This document shows, piece by piece, positions 14,490-22,695 of a stretch of 39,009 bases of DNA (position 1 is the stretch's first letter; every line of letters begins with the position of its first letter). The DNA is taken from assembly GCF_946415235.1 (NCBI RefSeq), contig NZ_CAMKRR010000021.1:1-39009 (forward strand). The letters run 5' to 3'. The position numbers were made by a program, and so were the translations under genes. This stretch comes from an uncultured Ruminococcus sp. (GTDB lineage: Bacteria; Bacillota; Clostridia; Oscillospirales; Ruminococcaceae). A model generated the notes under the pieces. That model did no database searches. It saw only the letters and a program-made list of their open reading frames with translations, and was not told the origin of the DNA.

Positions 14490-15446
14490 TCATATGTATT
14501 TCTTTACCTCAGCGGCAATGTATCCGGCTGCTTCTGCATCGTAGCGCTGATCGCAGGGCAGGGGCAGGATATTTTCCGCAGCATAGCGCTCCCATTTGTC
14601 AGCACCCTCGCCGCTCATGACATTCGGCCAGAGCGTCGGGATGTATATTTTCTCCTGCTGCAATGCTTTCCTTACAGCCGCGCCGTTTTCGATAAGCAGA
14701 GGGTAAGCGAACGCGCCCTCGGGAACGCGGAGCGACAGCTGATTGATACTGCCCAGCAGCCTGTCATATGCATCAAAATTCTCAGTGCGCCTCTGCTTTA
14801 CGAATCCGTAATCTATACCGTGCAGAAGGTTGTTTGTAAGCGCCGACATTCTTCTTATGGGCGCATCTGCAAACTGATGATTGTTTGCGGAATACTCACT
14901 ATAGAATTCCGAAGCGCTCCTTTCGTACCGTCCCAGCAGGAAGCGCATCCTGTCATAGGATTCGTCCACGGGATACTCCTCATGGGATATCCTGTCGGTA
15001 AAGAGGAAGGCTCCGTCGGCAACTCCGAAGAACTTGCGGCAGGTATAGATGGTATCCGCACCGTCAATGGGCTCGTCGAAATACGCCTGAGCGTTGTCAA
15101 ATATCACTCTTCCGTATTTTTCCTTCAGCCCTTCGAGCTGTTCCCTTTTGAGTTGTCCGTAATAATTCATGACATAGAGCCATTCATCGTCACCGAGCTT
15201 TATATCCTCGGGGATGAAGCTTTCGTTTATATGATAGCAGCTCATTTCAACTCCGTACTTTTTGCACACGTTGAAAACGCTGTCGCACATAAAGTACGGG
15301 AGCCTGAGCTTTCTGATATTTCTTGTTCCGAACAGATACGCAAGGCAGTTCCTGCCGCAGTCGAGAGCGACCGCTCCCTCATGGAGCATGGGAAGCCTGT
15401 AGGTATCAAGCTCTATATAACCGCCGTATTCTTTCATACCGCTCAT
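14490..15446 (-). CDS. Divergent DegT-fold PLP-dependent enzyme
   Basis: 318 residues, about 50 shorter than a usual DegT protein. Equivalent catalytic elements can be traced: VIFDNAQAYF carries Asp117 with Gln120 in place of the common His, and TCRKFFGVADGAFLF carries Lys138 where DegT enzymes have the Schiff-base Lys. The N-terminal substrate region is shortened. It is probably an aminotransferase-like enzyme of the same cluster with altered substrate, but could have lost transaminase activity. The start overlaps the ATP-grasp stop by one base (TAATG), so the two are probably translated together and may act on the same intermediate. Family assignment is moderate; substrate unknown. Confidence 0.65.
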   Translation of the reverse strand: MSGMKEYGGYIELDTYRLPMLHEGAVALDCGRNCLAYLFGTRNIRKLRLPYFMCDSVFNVCKKYGVEMSCYHINESFIPEDIKLGDDEWLYVMNYYGQLKREQLEGLKEKYGRVIFDNAQAYFDEPIDGADTIYTCRKFFGVADGAFLFTDRISHEEYPVDESYDRMRFLLGRYERSASEFYSEYSANNHQFADAPIRRMSALTNNLLHGIDYGFVKQRRTENFDAYDRLLGSINQLSLRVPEGAFAYPLLIENGAAVRKALQQEKIYIPTLWPNVMSGEGADKWERYAAENILPLPCDQRYDAEAAGYIAAEVKKYI

Positions 15447-16690
15447 TACCTCACAAGACCGCAGATATTCATGATACCGCAGGTCTGCCTTATCATGGGC
15501 TCTGTTTCGATCGTGATATGAGAATTGATATCAGACAGGATATTATGCATGACCTCGGGTGAATCGAACTTGAGAAAAACTATGCCGACAGCCTTTGAAG
15601 CATTGTCGAAATACTCCACAGTCTCTCCTGCTGTTTTATAAATTTTCTCCCGTACGATATACGGTCTGATCTTGTCGGAATATACAACTCTTTTGAATAT
15701 CCCGTTTTTGTCGGAATGAAGATTATGAGTTGCATAATACGGCACAGGAGCTTTCACATCCAGCACAGGAACTTCGCCCATTGCTGCCCTGACAGTCATT
15801 TCGACAACGTCTGCTCCGAAAATCAAGCTGAGAAGATCGGGGATCATGTTTCCGCCGTTGCGCGGACCTATATCAATAGGCCACACCCTGCCTTCCTTAT
15901 CGACCACAAGCTCGACATTCATTGCTCCGCTTTTTATATGGAGCTTGTCGATCATGAGCTGTATCGTCCGCTTTACCGCATCAAGATCACTGTCCTTAAG
16001 CTCGGGGGGATAACTCTTTCCTACGGGAACGAGGGCATTGACTCTGTCATCGCGGTGACAGTTCATAAGACCCCACACAATAACTTTTCCGTCCCAGACG
16101 AAAATATCTCCGCCTATGAGATAAGGGTGAGCTTTTTCAATAAACTCCTCGATTATGACGCGCTTGCATCTCGAATAGGAAAATGCAAATTCCATTGCCT
16201 CGCGGAGCCCTTCGGGACCGCGCAGCACAGTTACGCCCTTGCTTCCCGAAGAATCGACGGGCTTGACTATGACAGGAAATCTGAACCTGCCTATGTCGCT
16301 TACTGCCTTTTCAATATTTCCGTATCCTTCGGATACAGGGGTATTAAATCCGTTGTCGGAAAGGAACTTTCTGAATTTATCCTTATTGCAAAGTAACTCC
16401 ACAGATAAGTACGGATTGGTGTACAGTCCCAGTTTTTCCGCTACATAAGCGGCTGTGGGGGCTGCAGGATCCGAGGCGTATGCCACTATCCCGTCAATCT
16501 TTTCTTTCTCTGCTACTTTAAGGACAGCCTCCTTGTCGGTAGTGCTCACAAGATAAAACTTGTCAGCAGCAAACTGTCCCGGGTTATCTGTAAGAAAATC
16601 ACATAGTATGGTGTAATATCCAATTCTTTTTGCTGTTTCTATTGCTATGACCTGTTGTGCCGACCCTCCCAAAAAAACTATTTTTTTCAT
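15446..16690 (-). CDS. ATP-grasp ligase of the polysaccharide operon
   Basis: 414 residues, cytoplasmic. The N-terminal ~95 residues form a Rossmann-like pre-ATP-grasp domain (VFLGGSAQQVIAIETAK). Residues ~105-300 are the ATP-grasp domain: FPVIVKPVDSSGSKGV (ATP-binding Lys and glycine loop), IIEEF hinge, and VWPIDIGPRNGG with the metal and phosphate ligands. The carbamoyl-phosphate-synthase-like type couples ATP cleavage to amide bond formation between a carboxylate and an amine. Here the likely acceptor is an amino sugar or uronic acid of the repeat unit; this is inference. It sits 3 bases after the flippase start-side neighbour and is coupled to the DegT-fold gene by a 1-base overlap. Confidence 0.8.
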   Translation of the reverse strand: MKKIVFLGGSAQQVIAIETAKRIGYYTILCDFLTDNPGQFAADKFYLVSTTDKEAVLKVAEKEKIDGIVAYASDPAAPTAAYVAEKLGLYTNPYLSVELLCNKDKFRKFLSDNGFNTPVSEGYGNIEKAVSDIGRFRFPVIVKPVDSSGSKGVTVLRGPEGLREAMEFAFSYSRCKRVIIEEFIEKAHPYLIGGDIFVWDGKVIVWGLMNCHRDDRVNALVPVGKSYPPELKDSDLDAVKRTIQLMIDKLHIKSGAMNVELVVDKEGRVWPIDIGPRNGGNMIPDLLSLIFGADVVEMTVRAAMGEVPVLDVKAPVPYYATHNLHSDKNGIFKRVVYSDKIRPYIVREKIYKTAGETVEYFDNASKAVGIVFLKFDSPEVMHNILSDINSHITIETEPMIRQTCGIMNICGLVR

Positions 16691-16693
16691 ATT

Positions 16694-18148
16694 TTACGCT
16701 TCTTTCTTTCTGTTAAGCAATCTTTTTACCATTGATAAAATATAATCAAGACTGTCTATATGGAACAGCTTTGAAGCAGATATGTAAACCGCAATGCCAA
16801 GCGGGACCTGTATCAGCAGTGTAAGCAGATCGCTGAGCCCGAGGAACTTTACGCAGTAAACAATTCCTGCCATTCCCGCTGACATAAAGAGCGGAACTGC
16901 TATGTCCTTCAGGACCTCAGATAATGTGTAGCCTATATATTTGTTCACATAGTATGATGTTATCCAGAAAGTTATAGTTGAAGCGATTATTGATGATATC
17001 ATCATTGCATATATGCTGATCCTGATACTTACCAGCACCATGATGACCGTCATCGTCTTTGAGATGATGGACACCTTCATGGTGACATTGCTCTTGCCCA
17101 TTGCGTTAAGTGCCTGTGTTCTCGCATTGAGCGGCCAGAACATACATATCACGCAGGTGAGCTGCATAAACGGTACACACGGCAGCCAGTTGTCATTGAT
17201 GAGCACCATGATAAGGGGCTTTGCCGTGGCTATGAGTCCCCACAGGAACGGGAACACAAGGAACATACTTACGGTCATTGAACGGCGCATCATAGCTTTA
17301 AGTCGGTCCTTCTGATCCTGTACGTTTGAAAGCGTAGGGAAAAGCACCTCGCTGAGCGAGCCGTCAACTGCCGACATCAGCGCACTTGGCATCTGCTGGC
17401 CGCGCTGATACTGACCGAGCATATCGCTCGAATAAACTCCGCCTACTATAAGCGGCTGTATATTATTGAATATCGTATTCAGCAGGTTTGTAACAAGCAC
17501 CTTTGAACCGTAGCTGAACAGACTTTTTATCCTTGCAAAGGAAAAGGTCTTTGAAGGCTTCCAGCCCACGGTTATCACGAGTACGATAACTCCCACCAAT
17601 GTGCCCGAAAGCTTTGACCATACCAGTGACCATGCGCCGCAGCCCATAAGTGCACAGGTTATACCCACAACAGCCTGAACACAGTAGTTGGAGAGATTTC
17701 TGAAAAAGCTTTTCTTGAAGTCCAGCGCCTTTGACAATACCGCGTTCGGGACCGCTCCGAATCCGCCGATAATAACGATTAGTCCGAATATCGGCATCAT
17801 CTTCCTGAGCACAGGCTGCTTGAAGTACATTACCATAAGGGGCGATGCCGCTATAAGTATCAGATAAAGTGCCGCAGAGACCACAAGATTTGCGAAGAAG
17901 ACGGAAGAGAAATCCACCTGATCCGCATTTTTCTTCTGTATAAGCGCTGACGTCAGTCCCTGAAGGATGATAACATCACATATCTGTGTGAATATAACAA
18001 GCTCACCGACGATACCGTACTCCTTCGGCAGGATAAGGTTTGCGAGAACGATGCCGAGAACGAACTGAACGCCTGTGGAGACGAATTTTTCAAGGAATTT
18101 CCATATAAATCCGCCTGCCGCCTTAGATGTCAATGAATCATTTTTCAA
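16694..18148 (-). CDS. Wzx-type polysaccharide flippase (MOP superfamily)
   Basis: 484 residues with about 12-14 transmembrane segments spread over the whole length, a MOP/PST exporter of the WzxC type. The N-terminus SLTSKAAGGFIWKFLEKF and the following VQFVLGIVLANLILPKEYGIVG are typical. It flips the undecaprenyl-linked repeat unit across the membrane. The gene overlaps the upstream GT-A gene by 11 bases and is followed after 3 bases by the ATP-grasp gene. A flippase implies Wzx/Wzy-type assembly or a polymerase-free short glycan; no intact Wzy is seen nearby. Confidence 0.9.
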   Translation of the reverse strand: MKNDSLTSKAAGGFIWKFLEKFVSTGVQFVLGIVLANLILPKEYGIVGELVIFTQICDVIILQGLTSALIQKKNADQVDFSSVFFANLVVSAALYLILIAASPLMVMYFKQPVLRKMMPIFGLIVIIGGFGAVPNAVLSKALDFKKSFFRNLSNYCVQAVVGITCALMGCGAWSLVWSKLSGTLVGVIVLVITVGWKPSKTFSFARIKSLFSYGSKVLVTNLLNTIFNNIQPLIVGGVYSSDMLGQYQRGQQMPSALMSAVDGSLSEVLFPTLSNVQDQKDRLKAMMRRSMTVSMFLVFPFLWGLIATAKPLIMVLINDNWLPCVPFMQLTCVICMFWPLNARTQALNAMGKSNVTMKVSIISKTMTVIMVLVSIRISIYAMMISSIIASTITFWITSYYVNKYIGYTLSEVLKDIAVPLFMSAGMAGIVYCVKFLGLSDLLTLLIQVPLGIAVYISASKLFHIDSLDYILSMVKRLLNRKKEA

Positions 18149-19151
18149 TTTCGCGCTTTCCTTTCACCTTTTTAAAGACGTCCTTCATCTTTCCGTTCTT
18201 TACCATAAGGAAAACACGTTCTGTCTTTCTTCCGAGATTGATGATCGGAGTATTATATCCCACGATCCTGTTTCTCTTTTTCTCATACTCAACATCGGGG
18301 ATAACATACTTCGCGTGCTTGATAGGGAATTCCATTTCATATGTTTTCATGTTGAATATGCATCTCAGACCCTTTGGCAGGAGCTTGAGCTCTGCGGAGT
18401 GGGCAGAGGACTCTGTGCAGCCGACACAGCTTATCATATTTCTCTTCGGTACGATCTGCAAACGGTTCTGAGCGTACATATGGAACTCATGCCAGAACTC
18501 TGCGCCGGGGACGTGTCCCTCATACTCCTTCTGCTTTGAGTACGCGGACAGTCTCTTCCATGCTATAGGATTGCTTTTTGTTCTCTGTTTGAGCAGCTTC
18601 ATGACATAAGGATCTTTTCCGTATGAATAATCGTCGCGCTCGTCGATGACCCTTTTCCATGTTGCTGTTCCCCATATGGAACCCTGACGCGAGAAGAAGT
18701 AGTCAGACTGTACATCCTCGCTTACTCCGAGGTGGTTCATACCGCATATACACTCTATACGAGGATCGTCCTTGTACTTTTCCAGCAGCTCTGCACAGTA
18801 TCTGAAAAAGGATACCGACGGAAGGATATCATCCTCCATAAATATGCATCTGTCAACATGGCTCCATACAGTATCCCTTGTCTTGTATGCCATTGCATAC
18901 ATTCCGAGGTTCTTTTCCTCGTACATACGATACACCGTACAGTCCCAGTCGATCTCGTTGTCGAACATCTCACGGTTCTTGCGTATCGCTTCCCATTCCT
19001 TTTCATTTCTTCCGCCGTCCGACTGAATAAAAAGTATGCTCGGACGAGCCTTCTTTATTATCTCGAACTGACGCCTCTGAGCCTCGGGACGTATCCAGAT
19101 CGTTGTCTTTACCGGTACGTCGATCAAAAAAGGCTTTTTTGCCTGTTCCAT
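18138..19151 (-). CDS. GT-A fold glycosyltransferase (GNT-I-like)
   Basis: 337 residues from the ATG at 19149-19151. The frame also allows a GTG two codons earlier, but AAAGGA sits 9 bases before the ATG and only 3 before the GTG. The fold is seen from PSILFIQSDGGR, the helix with EKNLGMYAMAYK, and FMEDDILPS, whose acidic triad serves as the metal-binding DxD-like motif. It resembles the GNT-I-like nucleotide-sugar transferases found in surface polysaccharide clusters. There is no signal peptide or membrane helix. Donor and linkage unknown. It overlaps the flippase gene by 11 bases. Confidence 0.75.
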   Translation of the reverse strand: MEQAKKPFLIDVPVKTTIWIRPEAQRRQFEIIKKARPSILFIQSDGGRNEKEWEAIRKNREMFDNEIDWDCTVYRMYEEKNLGMYAMAYKTRDTVWSHVDRCIFMEDDILPSVSFFRYCAELLEKYKDDPRIECICGMNHLGVSEDVQSDYFFSRQGSIWGTATWKRVIDERDDYSYGKDPYVMKLLKQRTKSNPIAWKRLSAYSKQKEYEGHVPGAEFWHEFHMYAQNRLQIVPKRNMISCVGCTESSAHSAELKLLPKGLRCIFNMKTYEMEFPIKHAKYVIPDVEYEKKRNRIVGYNTPIINLGRKTERVFLMVKNGKMKDVFKKVKGKREIEK

Positions 19152-19231
19152 ATTCACTTATCCTTTCCTGAGCGAGCCGCGCTGCCATGCTTTTCAAGGG
19201 CTGATACAGCTGCTTTTCTCTATTACACCCA

Positions 19232-19330
19232 TCATATTATCATGCTGAAATGATACTTTATAAAAATCAGAAACGCCCCTCCTGTAATAATGAGAAGCGA
19301 ATACAAATTCTTAGGCAGCGCCCTTGCAGC
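19232..19330 (-). pseudogene. 3' remnant of a membrane protein, possibly the O-unit polymerase
   Basis: A start-less minus-strand frame of 32 codons, bounded by TAA upstream and ending in TGA at 19232-19234. It encodes LPKNLYSLLIITGGAFLIF followed by a short basic-aromatic tail, which looks like the last transmembrane helix of a multi-spanning protein. A Wzy/EpsG-type polymerase would be expected in this operon and is absent, so it is a candidate for the lost gene; the family cannot be proven from so short a piece. Confidence 0.4.
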
Positions 19331-19379
19331 TTAATACAGACTTAAGCTGTACTTTCTGCACGGCATACTGCCCTACACG

Positions 19380-19421
19380 GATAAAACGCAGGCAATACCG
19401 CCGGGCGGTGCCTGCTTTATC
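19380..19421 (-). terminator. Strong compound hairpin within the operon
   Basis: Three helical blocks pair in register: GATAAA/TTTATC, GCAGGC/GCCTGC and ACCGC/GCGGT, interrupted by two small bulges. On the minus strand the helix is followed by GTTTTATCC. It sits 30 bases after the GT4 stop and could act as a partial terminator that lowers expression of the downstream genes, or as the terminator of the now-lost gene arrangement. Confidence 0.55.
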
Positions 19422-19451
19422 CCGAAAGGAAATGTACGGAAAAGCGATCTC

Positions 19452-20627
19452 TCAGCCCCTTCTGTACAATTCCATATATTTCTCTACCGCGTGTCCGCGG
19501 CTCTCTTCAAAATCCAAGCTTTTTTCAAACTCCGGCGAAGACTGTATGAGCTTCAGCACATCTCCGACAGCACCTTTTTCCACAACAGTACCGAACCTTA
19601 CGGCGCTTTCGGTGCTTCCGCCCGTTCTGTAGCTTATTACGGGAGTCCCGCACGCCTGAGCTTCAAGGTTGACCGTAGGATAATTGTCCTCGTATGTAAG
19701 GTTGAGGAAATAATCCGCTGCAGTGTAGATCTCGGCAAGCTCCTTTGTGTTATTGGTCCTTGAGATACCGATAACATTTTCGGGAAGCTGCTTTATCTGC
19801 TCTTCGGAAAGCCCCACAAGGACTATCCTGTAATTATCGTCAAGCTTCTCGGAAAGCTTGATGTAATCCTTCAGACCCTTTCGCCTGTCCCATACGCTCG
19901 CAACGCCGAGGAGCATTTTTTTGCCCGTCAGACCGTTCTTTTCACGGAAGTCTCCCTCCGTTGGTCTGAACACGCTGAGGTCTATATCGTTGTTTATGAC
20001 CTTCACGGGATATTTCCCGAAATAAGACTGCCCCAGTATCTCTGCAAGCCATTCCGACGGAGTAACGAAGACCATATCCTTTACAGCCGTAAACAGCTTT
20101 TTCTTTGCCTCCCAGTTCTTTTTTGAACGGTCGGCAAGCATGGAAGAAGGATATTCCTTCTTCTGCGGACAGTTATGGCAGCCTGTTTTCCACCTGTCAC
20201 ATTCTGCGTAATCAAAGTACGCACAGTGTCCCGTGAAAGACCAGCAGTCGTGGAGAGTCCATATAACAGGCTTTTCTGCTTCCGCAAGATAGCGGAAAAG
20301 CAGTTCTATATTTATGTAATATCCGTGGATATTATGCAGGTGCACAACATCGGGATCATAGCTTTTTACCCACTCTATGAAGCGTTTCGTTGCTCTTTTC
20401 GAGCCGAAGCCCGTATCATCGAACAGTCTTGAACGCAGGCCGTGGAGCTTGTTGTCGGTATTGCTGCCGATCCTGACCGCGTACTTCCGGGACTTCTCGG
20501 GAACAGTCTCGCGTCCGTATGCGATCTTTACTTCATGCCCCTGAGCTGTCAGCGCATCTGCAAGATCGGTGCATATTCTTCCCGTGCTGCGTATGCCGCA
20601 GACGCTGTTTATCATTAAAACCTTCAA
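19452..20627 (-). CDS. GT4-family glycosyltransferase
   Basis: 391 residues, GT-B fold. N-terminal domain begins MKVLMINSVCGIRSTGRI, with the loop DPDVVHLHNIHGYYIN and a Cys-rich insert (DRWKTGCHNCPQ) seen in WcaC/AmsD-like colanic-acid-type transferases. The C-terminal nucleotide-sugar domain has GVASVWDRRKGL and the E-x7-E type motif in NYPTVNLEAQACGTPVIS. It adds one sugar to the lipid-linked repeat unit on the cytoplasmic face; donor unknown. The start lies 10 bases after the SDR-GT4 gene stop, with the ribosome binding site inside the gap and the previous 3' end. Confidence 0.87.
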   Translation of the reverse strand: MKVLMINSVCGIRSTGRICTDLADALTAQGHEVKIAYGRETVPEKSRKYAVRIGSNTDNKLHGLRSRLFDDTGFGSKRATKRFIEWVKSYDPDVVHLHNIHGYYINIELLFRYLAEAEKPVIWTLHDCWSFTGHCAYFDYAECDRWKTGCHNCPQKKEYPSSMLADRSKKNWEAKKKLFTAVKDMVFVTPSEWLAEILGQSYFGKYPVKVINNDIDLSVFRPTEGDFREKNGLTGKKMLLGVASVWDRRKGLKDYIKLSEKLDDNYRIVLVGLSEEQIKQLPENVIGISRTNNTKELAEIYTAADYFLNLTYEDNYPTVNLEAQACGTPVISYRTGGSTESAVRFGTVVEKGAVGDVLKLIQSSPEFEKSLDFEESRGHAVEKYMELYRRG

Positions 20628-20637
20628 TTTGAAACCT

Positions 20638-22695
20638 CTATCTGCAGTTTTCTCTCAGGATATCTTCAAGTTTGTCCATAACGATATCCACAGCGAAATG
20701 CTGAGAATAAAACCTTCTGCCGTTCTCTCCCAGCTCCTGACGGTCGGGAGAAGCAATGAACTCCTTTATCGCCCTTACAAGGTCGTTTTCGTCATCTGCC
20801 TTTGCGCTGAAGCCGCATCTGCTCTCGCTTATGACATCGGGTATCTCGCCGTCAGCGGAAGCGATTATCGGCTTGCCCGAAGCCATATAGCTCTGCACCT
20901 TTGCAGGGAGCGTCAGGGATATGAGCGGATCGGGCAGGAGCGTTACTATCATGGCGTCTGCCAGTCCGTAGTACTTCGGCATTTCCTCCGAAGGCTTCCT
21001 GCCGTGGAAGATAACGTTTTCAAGAGCTTCCTTTTTCGCATAGCTCTTCAGGTTATCAAGCTCCTGACCGTCGCCGACGATATGAAAAACTATCTTCCTG
21101 CCGTTATCCGTTATCTGCTCCTTTTGTATTATAGCAGCTGCTCTCAGTATGACACCTATATTCTGGGCAGTTCCGACATTACCCGCAAATACGAGATCTG
21201 TGGTGTCTTTTTCGCCGCCCTGTGGGATATGATCGAATGTAGAAAGAGCATACTGAGGCAGATATACTATCTTGTTTTCGGGGATACCGAACTCCTCAAT
21301 GAAGTAATCCTTGAATTTTCTCGAAGTTACAAGCAGAACATCTACCTGCTCGTATATCTTCTTTGAGATCCTGTAATAGAATTTATATACTGCCGAATCC
21401 TTGCTGACGCCGCCGACGCAGAGGCTTGCGGGCCAAAGATCCATACAGTACATGACAACGCGCTTGTCATGCTTTTTCGCATATTTGACAGCAGGCTCAA
21501 CCATCATGACGGGTGAGGACTGATTTGCAAATATAACGTCGTAATTTCCTTTAAGATGCGAAAGGAAAAGCTTTGCGGAAACAGGATAGCTGTGGTAATT
21601 CAGCATCCTGTGTACTGTGTCCTTTTTCCTCGGTATAACGGGAACATGAGTGATATGTATGCCGTTATGGTCTTCCCTGCTGGTCTTGTTGCGGTATCCG
21701 TCAAAAACGTCTCCCATAGGATAATTCGGAGTACCCGTTACGGCGTGTACATAGTGTCCGCGCTTTGCCATTTCCTCCATAGGGTACAGGGACGGATAAG
21801 GCTCCGGCCAACCGTACTGGCAAGTGGCAAGTATCCTCATTTTATCCACTGAACGCTCTCTGTACTTTCCCGTTTCCGTAAGGCTGATGCTTTCATCAAA
21901 TCCGAACTTATCGACGGTATCCACCTTTTCGTATATCAGGGTACCGAATACCTTTTTCACAACATTCATCTTCGCAAGCTTAATACCTGCATTGAACGCT
22001 CCCGTAAGGCGTATGTTCATTCCGTTGACCTTTGCGATGCGCTTTACCATTTCCGAGGTATTCACATACTCGGAATTCTGAGGGAAGAACAGACCGCTCT
22101 TTTCCTCGTCTATGACCTGCTTCACGAATTCGCAGAGGTTTCCGATGTATATCATGGAACGCTGATTTTTATAATCGGGGAAAACAGGCGAAGCCAAAGC
22201 GAACTTCCTGAGTGTCTGATAATTGCCCTTGCAGTCCTTTCCGTAGACCATTGGCGGTCTGAGACAGGCAAATTTAAAACTGTCATCGGCAAGCTTTGCA
22301 ATAGCCGCGTCCGCCTGTGCCTTGGACTTTCCGTAGGCAGTATTCGGAGCAGCCTTTGTTTTCTTGCTTATCTTTCCCGTAAGCTTTCCGTATACCGACA
22401 TGGAGGAGAGCAGTATGAACTGCTTTACGCCGCCTGCCTTGGCGGCTTTTGCTATCTTTATGATAAGGTCTCTGTTGACCTTGAAGTACAGCGCCCTGTT
22501 CTCGTCAGTCTCCTTGATGTGAGCGATGCCCGCAACATTGAACACTGCGTCATAGCCGTCAAAATCCTCAGGCTTGGGCTCGAAGCCCATTGTGTCGATC
22601 ATATCGACCGAGTATTTATCAGTTTCGCTTAAAAGGTAGTCCTTTACACAGTCGCCTATGTACGAACCCGCACCTGTTATCAATATTCTCTTCAT
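20638..22695 (-). CDS. Fusion of SDR epimerase/reductase and WbuB-like GT4 glycosyltransferase
   Basis: 685 residues. Residues 1-~283 are an extended SDR: GAGSYIG at 8-14, LLSSMSVYG, catalytic Tyr121 and Lys125 in AYGKSK, and LRPPMVYGKDCKGNY, as in WbpV/WbpK-type enzymes that reduce 4-keto sugars to UDP-D-FucNAc or QuiNAc. From Met286 a complete GT4 begins (ILATCQYGWPEPYPS, GTPNYPMG, GNVGTAQNIG, then SLTLPAKVQSYMASGKPII), close to WbuB, a FucNAc transferase. In relatives these are separate proteins. The join at 21840 still reads ATAAAATGAGG, with an ATG at the GT4 start but no Shine-Dalgarno before it, so a single polypeptide is expected. The start overlaps the PGT stop (ATGA). Confidence 0.87.
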   Translation of the reverse strand: MKRILITGAGSYIGDCVKDYLLSETDKYSVDMIDTMGFEPKPEDFDGYDAVFNVAGIAHIKETDENRALYFKVNRDLIIKIAKAAKAGGVKQFILLSSMSVYGKLTGKISKKTKAAPNTAYGKSKAQADAAIAKLADDSFKFACLRPPMVYGKDCKGNYQTLRKFALASPVFPDYKNQRSMIYIGNLCEFVKQVIDEEKSGLFFPQNSEYVNTSEMVKRIAKVNGMNIRLTGAFNAGIKLAKMNVVKKVFGTLIYEKVDTVDKFGFDESISLTETGKYRERSVDKMRILATCQYGWPEPYPSLYPMEEMAKRGHYVHAVTGTPNYPMGDVFDGYRNKTSREDHNGIHITHVPVIPRKKDTVHRMLNYHSYPVSAKLFLSHLKGNYDVIFANQSSPVMMVEPAVKYAKKHDKRVVMYCMDLWPASLCVGGVSKDSAVYKFYYRISKKIYEQVDVLLVTSRKFKDYFIEEFGIPENKIVYLPQYALSTFDHIPQGGEKDTTDLVFAGNVGTAQNIGVILRAAAIIQKEQITDNGRKIVFHIVGDGQELDNLKSYAKKEALENVIFHGRKPSEEMPKYYGLADAMIVTLLPDPLISLTLPAKVQSYMASGKPIIASADGEIPDVISESRCGFSAKADDENDLVRAIKEFIASPDRQELGENGRRFYSQHFAVDIVMDKLEDILRENCR

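Larger units (their letters stand above)
19152..19451. other. 300-base gap inside the polysaccharide operon
   Basis: No intact gene is present between the two glycosyltransferase genes, although all other junctions in the operon are tight. The stretch holds the hydrophobic coding remnant at 19232-19330, a perfect CAGCTTAA/TTAAGCTG stem (19327-19334 with 19342-19349) and the strong compound hairpin at 19380-19421. Confidence 0.7.

Noticed and set aside
14394-15521. 375-codon plus-strand frame antisense to the DegT-fold gene
   Set aside because: It overlaps two well-supported minus-strand genes that have recognisable motifs and tight operon spacing; the product has no family features and no ribosome binding site.
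20569-21366. 265-codon plus-strand frame
   Set aside because: Antisense to the GT4 half of the fusion protein; no start signal or domain.
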